From the NCBI GenBank assembly GCA_007124475.1, contig SLFB01000348.1, positions 1 through 11,399 on the forward strand: a stretch of 11,399 bases of DNA, written 5' to 3'. The translations under genes and the position numbers were made by a program. A model generated the notes under the pieces. It had not been told where the DNA came from. It did no database searches and worked only from the letters and a program-made list of their open reading frames with translations. Positions 6,724-11,399 of the stretch are shown here, piece after piece (position 1 is the first letter of the stretch; each line of letters opens with the position of its first letter). The DNA is from Vibrio sp. GTDB lineage: Bacteria > Pseudomonadota > Gammaproteobacteria > Enterobacterales > Vibrionaceae.

Positions 6724-6761
6724 GCGAGTTTTAATGCAATCAAAGCGGGGCTAAAACTCGC
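6724..6761 (-). other. Ten-base-pair hairpin between astD and DUF1338
   Basis: GCGAGTTTTA (6724-6733) and TAAAACTCGC (6752-6761) form a perfect 10-base-pair stem with an 18-base loop. On the minus strand the stem is followed by TGTTGTTAAC, without a true T-run, so it fits a leaky terminator or processing site better than an efficient terminator. It begins 70 bases past the astD stop. Confidence 0.5.
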
Positions 6762-6831
6762 CGTCTAGCAAATGATATCCAAACAACTTGCCGTTGCGGC
6801 TAAGCGTCAAATAACAAAGGGATGAGTGACC

Positions 6832-8292
6832 TTATGCTAAGGTTATTCCTGGGGATAAAGTCTCCGGCAATTCTGTCGCCGCCCCTTCCATCGATGCCAT
6901 TGGATAAGCACAATAATCTGCAGCGTAAAACGCGCTAGGGCGCAAATTACCAGAAGCCCCTGGTCCACCAAAAGGAGCATCACCACTTGCCCCGGTAAGC
7001 TGACGGTTACGGTTAACTATCCCAGCACGAATATGATCGACAAAATAGCGCCACTCTTGATCGTCAGTCGAAACTAAACCGGCGGATAAACCAAATCGAG
7101 TATCATTGGCGAGTTCTACCGCCTGAGGCAACGTCTGATAGCGGATCACTTGCAATAACGGACCAAAATATTCTTCATCTGGCAAAGCGTTAATTGCGGT
7201 CACATCAATAATGCCTGGAGTTACAAAGGCCGCTTGCAACGCTTTAGCGGTTAATAAACTTTGACCACCTAAAGCCTGTAAATTGGCTTGTGCCGTTAAA
7301 ATAAACTCAGCCGCAGCCCTTGAAATCTGTGGCCCCATGAAAGGTGCCGGCTCAGCAAACGGCTGATCAATAACCAACTGCTCGGTCGCTTTTACTAGCT
7401 TATCTAACAACACATCGCCCTTTTCACCTTCTGGTAGATACAGTCGTCGCGCACAAGTGCAGCGTTGACCGGCACTAATAAAGGCCGATTGAATGATGGT
7501 ATACACGGTGGCATCCACATCGCCATAGTGCTCAGAAATCACCATCGGATTGTTGCCACCCATTTCAAGCGCTAACATTTTATCGGGTTGTCCGGCGAAC
7601 TGACGATGCAAAACATGGCCGGTATTCGCACTACCGGTAAATAGTAAGCCATCAATCCCTTTCGCTTGCGCAAGCGCGATACCGGTATCTTTTGCCCCTT
7701 GCAGTAAATTAATCACGCCATCGGGCAATCCAGCTGCCTGCCAAAGTTGCATCGCCAGTTCACCAGTCCATGGCGTTTGCTCTGAAGGTTTAAACACCAC
7801 GGTATTGCCCGCTAACAAGGCTGGCACAATATGACCATTTGGTAAATGAGCTGGAAAGTTATACGGGCCAAATACCGCCATGACACCTAATGGGCGATGA
7901 CGCAATACGATGTTATTACCCGCAACTTCACGCTCTTGATAACCGGTACGTTGATGATAGGCTCGAATAGAAATAGCGATTTTCCCCGCCATCGCTGCCG
8001 CTTCGGTACGGGTTTCCCATAATGGTTTACCCGTTTCGTTGGCAATAACCTCAGCAATTTTTTCACTGTTGGCTTTTACTTGTTCGGCAAACGCCAACAC
8101 AATTTGTTCACGTTCTGCAAATGGTCGATTTTTCCAACTAATCAATGCCTGCCGAGCAGCGGTAATCGCTTGCTCAACTTGTTCTGTTGTTGCGCTTTTT
8201 CCTTGCCAAATGACTTGATCATCATAAGGGCTGATTGAGCTCAATGTTTCACCTTGTCCGGCGACCCATTGACCCGCTATCCACTGAGTCAT
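6832..8292 (-). CDS. astD: N-succinylglutamate 5-semialdehyde dehydrogenase
   Basis: A 486-residue NAD-dependent aldehyde dehydrogenase for the fourth step of the AST pathway, oxidising N-succinylglutamate semialdehyde to N-succinylglutamate in the cytoplasm. It is close in length to E. coli AstD (492). Family landmarks, in order: [14 protein letters not shown] with N145, [12 protein letters not shown] with K168 (cofactor binding), FTGSANTG at 218-225 (nucleotide loop), LEMGGNNP with E243 (general base) and [11 protein letters not shown] with catalytic C278. The reading frame stays open upstream to 8379, but the real start is the ATG at 8292: the family N-terminus MTQWIAGQW begins there, AAGGAAG precedes it, and the longer form would overlap astA. 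It starts 19 bases after the astA stop. astB and astE are not in the window. Confidence 0.93.
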   Translation of the reverse strand: MTQWIAGQWVAGQGETLSSISPYDDQVIWQGKSATTEQVEQAITAARQALISWKNRPFAEREQIVLAFAEQVKANSEKIAEVIANETGKPLWETRTEAAAMAGKIAISIRAYHQRTGYQEREVAGNNIVLRHRPLGVMAVFGPYNFPAHLPNGHIVPALLAGNTVVFKPSEQTPWTGELAMQLWQAAGLPDGVINLLQGAKDTGIALAQAKGIDGLLFTGSANTGHVLHRQFAGQPDKMLALEMGGNNPMVISEHYGDVDATVYTIIQSAFISAGQRCTCARRLYLPEGEKGDVLLDKLVKATEQLVIDQPFAEPAPFMGPQISRAAAEFILTAQANLQALGGQSLLTAKALQAAFVTPGIIDVTAINALPDEEYFGPLLQVIRYQTLPQAVELANDTRFGLSAGLVSTDDQEWRYFVDHIRAGIVNRNRQLTGASGDAPFGGPGASGNLRPSAFYAADYCAYPMASMEGAATELPETLSPGITLA

Positions 8293-8297
8293 GTTAT

Positions 8298-8304
8298 CTT
8301 CCTT
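8298..8304 (-). promoter_or_regulatory. astD ribosome binding site fixing the start
   Basis: AAGGAAG on the minus strand lies five bases before the ATG at 8292 and between the astA stop and astD. It decides against upstream in-frame starts as far as 8379, which would add 29 residues encoded inside astA. Confidence 0.8.
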
Positions 8305-8311
8305 ATCTAAA

Positions 8312-9331
8312 CTATTGAGGCAAAATCCGCAACCAATCCCCTTGATCAACTTGCAAAGCCTGAGCAACTTCAGGGGCAATAATCACTGTTTCTCGCTCAC
8401 CGTTATAGGCCGCTTTTGCCGCCGTCGCTCTGAAATCACGAAACGAGGTATTGGCGATAAGATAATCTTGCAAACTTGAATGACGTCCCACTTCAACTCT
8501 GGCTCGCACTGAATTGCGCACGGATTCAATATTGCGTAAGTCACACTCAACCGCTGGACCTGCATCAAAAATGTCAATGTAATTACGACAAGTAAAGCCT
8601 TCGTTTTCTAGTAACTTTAAGGCTGGACGCGTATTCTCGTGTACTTGACCTATCACGGCTTGAGCTTCAGGGCTCAGCAAGTTGATATAAATTGGCAACT
8701 TCGGCATTAAGTCAGCAATAAAACCTTTTTTGCCTATGCCAGTTAAGTAATCGGCTAAGGTAAAATCAATCGAAAAGAAATGCTGTTGTAACCACTGCCA
8801 AAAAGGAGAATTACCATCCGCATCAGAAACACCGCGCATTTCGGCAAAAATGGTCTTCGAGAAACGTTCAGGATGTTCAGCCATCATTAAAAAACGGCTC
8901 TTTGACATCAAGCGACCATTTAAACCATGACGAAATGATTCGCGTAAAAATAGACTACAAATTTCTGAGTAGCCCGTGTAATTATTGCCAAAAGTCAGTA
9001 GCTTAACGACATTATTGACTCCAAGCTTATGTGATGAGTGAACAATAGTACTGATATGGTAAGAGTAAAAAGGTCTATCCCAGCCAACCGCAGCTTCTAT
9101 TCCAGTGGTACCAGCGATTTCTCCAGTCGCACTATCAAACCCCACCATGAGATAGCCTTCATCTCCAGGTTGGGTGATGCTTGGTTTAGCAAAACTGTAT
9201 TCTGAATGTTCAATGCGATTGGTCAGTAACTCTTGATTTACCGGTAATGAGGTAAAGCCATGACCGGACTCAATGGCACAATCATGAAGTGCAGGATAAT
9301 CTGAGCTTGCAATAGGGCGAATAACTAGCAT
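8312..9331 (-). CDS. astA: Arginine N-succinyltransferase
   Basis: A 339-residue cytoplasmic enzyme transferring the succinyl group from succinyl-CoA to the alpha-amino group of L-arginine, the committing step of the AST pathway. It aligns in order with E. coli AstA (344 residues) as recalled: MLVIRPI, GFTSLP at 25-30, [35 protein letters not shown] and [10 protein letters not shown] (GNAT-like acyl-CoA-binding core), [20 protein letters not shown] with H231 (where the family carries a catalytic His) and [11 protein letters not shown] chose the ATG at 9331; the frame also contains a TTG one codon earlier (9334), but GGAGGGA at 9338-9344 is spaced correctly only for the ATG. It lies 103 bases after argD/astC, a gap with two strong hairpins, and 19 bases before astD. 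Confidence 0.95.
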   Translation of the reverse strand: MLVIRPIASSDYPALHDCAIESGHGFTSLPVNQELLTNRIEHSEYSFAKPSITQPGDEGYLMVGFDSATGEIAGTTGIEAAVGWDRPFYSYHISTIVHSSHKLGVNNVVKLLTFGNNYTGYSEICSLFLRESFRHGLNGRLMSKSRFLMMAEHPERFSKTIFAEMRGVSDADGNSPFWQWLQQHFFSIDFTLADYLTGIGKKGFIADLMPKLPIYINLLSPEAQAVIGQVHENTRPALKLLENEGFTCRNYIDIFDAGPAVECDLRNIESVRNSVRARVEVGRHSSLQDYLIANTSFRDFRATAAKAAYNGERETVIIAPEVAQALQVDQGDWLRILPQ

Positions 9332-9337
9332 CAATAT

Positions 9338-9344
9338 TCCCTCC
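9338..9344 (-). promoter_or_regulatory. astA ribosome binding site fixing the start
   Basis: GGAGGGA on the minus strand ends six bases before the ATG at 9331 and only three before the in-frame TTG at 9334, which favours the ATG. It is stronger than the argD/astC site, so astA may be translated well despite the hairpins upstream. Confidence 0.75.
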
Positions 9345-9360
9345 AGATGCGTAGAAAAGA

Positions 9361-9380
9361 CTAGGTTTTGATCAACCTAG
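9361..9380 (-). other. Second of two hairpins between astC and astA
   Basis: CTAGGTT (9361-9367) and AACCTAG (9374-9380) form a perfect 7-base-pair stem with a 6-base loop. On the minus strand it is followed by TCTTTTC and, 16 bases past the stem, by the astA Shine-Dalgarno. It may mark the 5' end of a processed astA-astD transcript. Confidence 0.5.
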
Positions 9381-9389
9381 AAAGAAACG

Positions 9390-9423
9390 TCAAACACTCA
9401 CCGATTCCAAGATGAGTGTTTGA
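9390..9423 (-). terminator. First hairpin after astC, likely leaky terminator
   Basis: TCAAACACTCA (9390-9400) and TGAGTGTTTGA (9413-9423) form a perfect 11-base-pair stem with a 12-base loop, 11 bases past the argD/astC stop. On the minus strand the stem is followed by CGTTTCTTTC, an interrupted T-tract. This would separate aminotransferase expression from astA and astD by partial termination or by blocking 3'-exonucleases. The T-tract is imperfect, so readthrough is expected. Confidence 0.55.
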
Positions 9424-9434
9424 GTATCGAGCAA

Positions 9435-10646
9435 CTAAACGAGTGTTGCGATAGCTTGATCGAGCTTGGCCAAGCCTTGTTCTATTTCTTGTTGAGTAAT
9501 CAATAACGATGGTGTCATACGAATAACGTTCGGCCCTGCCACCAAGAGCATCAATCCTTGCTCTCCAGCGGCCAATAAAATATCTCGTGAGCGCCCTTGC
9601 CATTGTTCATTGAGTGCCGCGCCAAGCAATAACCCTTTGCCGCGAATTTCAGAGAACAGCTGATATTTTTGATTTATTTTTTCTAATCCATCACGGAACC
9701 AAGCTTCGCGCTGTTTCACACCAGCCAATGTCTCGGATTGACTAACGATGTCAACCACAGCTAAACCCACCGCACAAGCAAGTGGGTTACCACCATAGGT
9801 TGAACCATGAGTACCAATTTTCATGTGCTGCGCTAATTTATCCGTTGTTAGCATGGCACCAATCGGAAAACCACCACCTAGAGATTTTGCTGTACTTAAG
9901 ATATCTGGGGTAATTCCTAAGCCTTGATAAGCATAAAAATGCCCAGTACGTCCATTACCGGTTTGTACTTCATCAAAAATCAATAACGCATTATGCTTGT
10001 CGCACAGTTCCCGTACTGCCTGTACAAACTCTGGCGTTGGTGAAATGATACCGCCCTCACCTTGTAATGGTTCCATCATGATCGCACAAGTACGATCAGA
10101 CATATGGGCTTGCAACGCGTCTATGTCGTTATAAGGCAGGTGAGTGACATCGCCAGGTTTTGGTCCAAAACCGTCAGAATACGCCGCTTGTCCACCGACA
10201 GTTACGGTAAAGAAGGTCCGACCGTGAAAGCCTTGTTTGAAAGCGATGATCTCGGTTTTTTCTGGACCATGTATGTCAGCCGCATAACGACGGGCAAGTT
10301 TGAGTGCGGCTTCATTAGCTTCTGCTCCAGAGTTAGCAAAAAACACTTTATCCGCGAAACTGAGTTCGACCAGCTTATTAGCGAGTTGCAGCGCTGGCTC
10401 GTTAGTCATAACATTACTCAAATGCCACAATTTATTGGCTTGTTCAGTTAATGCATTCACCATTGCAGGATGACAGTGCCCCAAGCAACTAACGGCAATA
10501 CCACCCGCAAAATCGATATACTCTCGACCGTCTTGGTCCCATACTCGCGAACCTTGTCCTTTTACTGGGATGAACTGCATCGGGTTATAACAAGGCACCA
10601 TTACCTCATCGAATAAACCCCGTTGAATCTGTTTTTCTGTTGTCAT
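9435..10646 (-). CDS. argD/astC: Acetylornithine/succinylornithine aminotransferase
   Basis: A 403-residue PLP-dependent class III aminotransferase. Motifs: SGAEANE (S106-G107-A108, phosphate binding), F140-H141-G142 stacking on PLP, E192 and E197 in EPLQGEGG (substrate glutamate switch), D225 in [12 protein letters not shown], catalytic K254 in TAKSLGGG and T283 in HGSTYGG. In biosynthesis this enzyme makes N-acetylornithine from the semialdehyde; in the AST pathway it deaminates N-succinylornithine. Position beside pabA matches E. coli argD, while the following astA and astD match astC, so a dual role is likely. The frame is open to an ATG at 10688, but the family N-terminus and the AGAAGGAA site support the ATG at 10646; the longer form starts inside a hairpin loop without a Shine-Dalgarno. 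Confidence 0.92.
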   Translation of the reverse strand: MTTEKQIQRGLFDEVMVPCYNPMQFIPVKGQGSRVWDQDGREYIDFAGGIAVSCLGHCHPAMVNALTEQANKLWHLSNVMTNEPALQLANKLVELSFADKVFFANSGAEANEAALKLARRYAADIHGPEKTEIIAFKQGFHGRTFFTVTVGGQAAYSDGFGPKPGDVTHLPYNDIDALQAHMSDRTCAIMMEPLQGEGGIISPTPEFVQAVRELCDKHNALLIFDEVQTGNGRTGHFYAYQGLGITPDILSTAKSLGGGFPIGAMLTTDKLAQHMKIGTHGSTYGGNPLACAVGLAVVDIVSQSETLAGVKQREAWFRDGLEKINQKYQLFSEIRGKGLLLGAALNEQWQGRSRDILLAAGEQGLMLLVAGPNVIRMTPSLLITQQEIEQGLAKLDQAIATLV

Positions 10647-10652
10647 TACCCA

Positions 10653-10660
10653 TTCCTTCT
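10653..10660 (-). promoter_or_regulatory. argD/astC ribosome binding site fixing the start
   Basis: AGAAGGAA on the minus strand precedes the ATG at 10646 with seven intervening bases. Upstream in-frame ATGs at 10688 and 10670 have no comparable site. The site lies eight bases past the leader three-way junction, so folding there could affect ribosome access. Confidence 0.75.
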
Positions 10661-10668
10661 TATACTGC

Positions 10669-10725
10669 ATGCCAAGTTGCTCTACCATGTTGCAACTAAA
10701 TCTAGCTTAAGATTTTGTATGGCAT
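10669..10725 (-). promoter_or_regulatory. Three-way-junction fold in the argD/astC leader
   Basis: On the minus-strand transcript three perfect 6-base-pair helices nest without gaps. P1 is ATGCCA (10725-10720) with TGGCAT (10674-10669). After a 4-base joiner, P3 is AAATCT (10715-10710) with AGATTT (10703-10698), loop TAAGCT. Directly adjacent is P2, AGTTGC (10697-10692) with GCAACT (10680-10675), loop of 11 bases. P2 abuts both P3 and P1. The predicted transcription start lies about nine bases before P1 and the Shine-Dalgarno eight bases after it, the layout of a leader regulatory RNA. I do not recognise a known riboswitch class; the fold is by eye and P3 is AT-rich. Confidence 0.45.
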
Positions 10726-10740
10726 TACCATTAATACGCC

Positions 10741-10770
10741 ATTGTATTTACAAAATATTAACCATTTCAA
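10741..10770 (-). promoter_or_regulatory. argD/astC sigma70 promoter
   Basis: On the minus strand TTGAAA (10770-10765, five of six to the -35) and TACAAT (10746-10741, five of six to the -10) are separated by 18 bases. Initiation near 10734 would give a leader of about 88 bases containing the whole three-way junction. Near the start, ATGGC and GCCAT (10738-10742 and 10721-10725) form an inverted repeat that could be an operator. I saw no sigma54 (GG-N10-GC) site, although astC of E. coli uses one. Confidence 0.6.
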
Positions 10771-10820
10771 TAGCGAAATATGCTTTTCATGACCTCATCG
10801 ACAGTCGAATAAACAACTAT

Positions 10821-10838
10821 CGTGATTATTTATGCACT
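10821..10838. promoter_or_regulatory. ArgR-box-like sequence upstream of argD/astC
   Basis: The minus strand reads TGCAT-AAAT-AATCA at the core, eight of ten to the ArgR palindrome TGAAT-N4-ATTCA with an all-AT centre. A weaker half-site, ATTCG, follows 17 bases centre-to-centre away, not the usual 21. It lies about 90-105 bases upstream of the predicted start, too far for simple repression; ArgR may act from here as an activator, or the match may be chance in AT-rich DNA. Confidence 0.35.
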
Positions 10839-10846
10839 AAGCCATC

Positions 10847-10987
10847 GCTTTTATGAAATAAACTTTACTGTTCAGTTGACCATGGAAGCAATAAGCATTG
10901 CAAGATAAGGAGATAAATAAAGCGGATAAAAAGGATATCGCATAAAATAGCACGTTATTGGAGAAGATTATAATAGGTAAGAAAATG
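10847..10987. other. AT-rich gap with no supported gene
   Basis: This part of the 375-base argD/astC-pabA gap holds no open frame that I can support. It contains AAGGAG at 10917-10922 with no start codon in range, and TATAAT boxes on both strands around 10967-10974 without convincing -35 partners. It could be plain upstream sequence or house a short RNA. Confidence 0.4.
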
Positions 10988-10989
10988 TT

Positions 10990-11019
10990 AAAAAAAGTGA
11001 TCAAGATCGATCACTTTTT
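10990..11019 (-). terminator. Intrinsic terminator of pabA
   Basis: An 11-base-pair perfect stem, GTGATC/GATCAC extended by five A-T pairs (10992-11002 with 11009-11019), six-base loop, beginning two bases after the pabA stop. On the minus strand the T-run is seven long (10996-10990). The stem sequence is nearly symmetrical, with five T on the plus strand, so it may also work in reverse. Confidence 0.88.
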
Positions 11020-11021
11020 AT

Positions 11022-11399
11022 TTAACGCTGCAGAAAGTTAGCTAATAGCTGATGACCTTGCTCGGTTTTAATCGATTCCGGATGAAACTGCACCGCATCA
11101 ATCGGTAGAGTTTTGTGTTGGTAGCTCATAATTTCATCCATGCTGCCGTCGGCAAGCTCTGTCCATGCAGTAAGTTCAAAGCAGTTTGGCAAAGAATGCT
11201 TATCAACCACTAAGGAATGATACCGAGTCACGGTGAGTGGGTTATTTAATCCCTTAAATACACTGCGATTGGTATGTTTTATCGGGGAAGTTTTGCCATG
11301 CATCACTTTTCTAGCGCGCACCACTTGCCCCCCAAAAGCCTGAGCAATCGCTTGATGACCAAGACAAACCCCTAATATCGGTAGTTTTCCCGCAAAATG
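11022..11399 (-). CDS. pabA: Aminodeoxychorismate synthase glutaminase subunit (partial)
   Basis: The C-terminal 125 residues of a class I glutamine amidotransferase; the N-terminal third lies beyond the right edge and the frame is open to base 11399. The catalytic Cys is in ILGVCLGHQ (codon at 11364-11366) and the His-Glu of the triad is in AVQFHPESI near the end. [10 protein letters not shown] and [12 protein letters not shown] match PabA/TrpG, and the whole segment resembles E. coli PabA closely as recalled, ending [13 protein letters not shown]. PabA supplies ammonia to PabB for 4-amino-4-deoxychorismate, the precursor of folate; in some bacteria the same protein also serves anthranilate synthase. 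Position next to argD supports pabA over trpG. It has its own terminator and is separate from the ast unit. Confidence 0.92.
   Translation of the reverse strand, partial: HFAGKLPILGVCLGHQAIAQAFGGQVVRARKVMHGKTSPIKHTNRSVFKGLNNPLTVTRYHSLVVDKHSLPNCFELTAWTELADGSMDEIMSYQHKTLPIDAVQFHPESIKTEQGHQLLANFLQR

Noticed and set aside
8293..8379. A longer astD with 29 extra N-terminal residues
   Set aside because: The extension is encoded within astA, has no ribosome binding site at its start and is absent from AstD as I know it; AAGGAAG points to 8292.
10104..10451. A 115-codon plus-strand open frame opposite argD/astC
   Set aside because: It lies antisense to a conserved aminotransferase core and its open frame is explained by that gene's codon use; no ribosome binding site or family resemblance.
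10647..10688. A longer argD/astC with 14 extra residues ([14 protein letters not shown])
   Set aside because: The upstream ATG sits in a hairpin loop without a Shine-Dalgarno and the family N-terminus begins at 10646.
10821..10838. A CRP site upstream of argD/astC (GTG and CAC arms)
   Set aside because: The arms are ten bases apart rather than the eight needed for GTGA-N6-TCAC, so ArgR is the better of two weak readings.
10981..11042. An 18-codon plus-strand frame ([13 protein letters not shown]...) across the pabA terminator
   Set aside because: It is made of the terminator stem and the antisense of the pabA end, with no convincing ribosome binding site.
1..11399. Defence system, prophage, integron, CRISPR or transposon content
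   Set aside because: Every long frame belongs to conserved metabolic or regulatory families, gene order is ancestral, and no tandem repeats, transposase motifs or attachment sites were seen.

Overview
The window looks like chromosomal DNA from a gammaproteobacterium of the Vibrionaceae. The CRP protein is nearly residue-for-residue the enterobacterial/Vibrio protein, as recalled from memory, and carries the Ala, Asp and Thr variants I associate with Vibrio. The gene order (yheS, a TIGR02444-type gene, yheT, yheU, prkB, crp, then argD/astC and pabA) is a rearranged version of the crp-argD-pabA neighbourhood known from E. coli. I see no insertion sequences, tRNA or rRNA genes, CRISPR arrays or phage genes, and nothing suggesting recent transfer.

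Left half (1-5742, plus strand): a run of housekeeping genes. yheS encodes an ABC-F ATPase of the ribosome-associated type and overlaps a TIGR02444 (DUF2390) gene by one base. yheT (alpha/beta hydrolase), yheU (small UPF0270 protein), prkB (phosphoribulokinase-like P-loop kinase) and crp (cAMP receptor protein) follow. prkB has a short, structured leader. crp has a 289-bp upstream region with a candidate CRP site, an extended -10 promoter and a long leader.

Centre (5743-5866): a convergent junction with a strong, probably bidirectional hairpin terminator after crp and a smaller hairpin after the opposing gene.

Right half (5867-11399, minus strand; transcription runs right to left): pabA (partial, glutamine amidotransferase subunit of aminodeoxychorismate synthase) ends at a strong terminator. 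A 375-bp gap follows with the promoter and leader of the next transcription unit: argD/astC (acetyl/succinylornithine aminotransferase), astA (arginine succinyltransferase), astD (succinylglutamate semialdehyde dehydrogenase) and a DUF1338 gene (HglS-like non-haem iron enzyme). This is the arginine succinyltransferase (AST) route from arginine to glutamate without astB and astE, which must lie elsewhere if the pathway is complete. The aminotransferase sits beside pabA as E. coli argD does, so one gene probably serves both arginine synthesis and breakdown.

The most interesting non-coding signals are a compact 57-nt three-way-junction fold in the argD/astC leader, a prkB leader in which a small hairpin would move a distant Shine-Dalgarno into register, and large hairpins between argD/astC and astA and between astD and the DUF1338 gene. 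I found no clearly novel protein system; the novelty candidates are regulatory RNA structures and the role of DUF1338 in an AST cluster.
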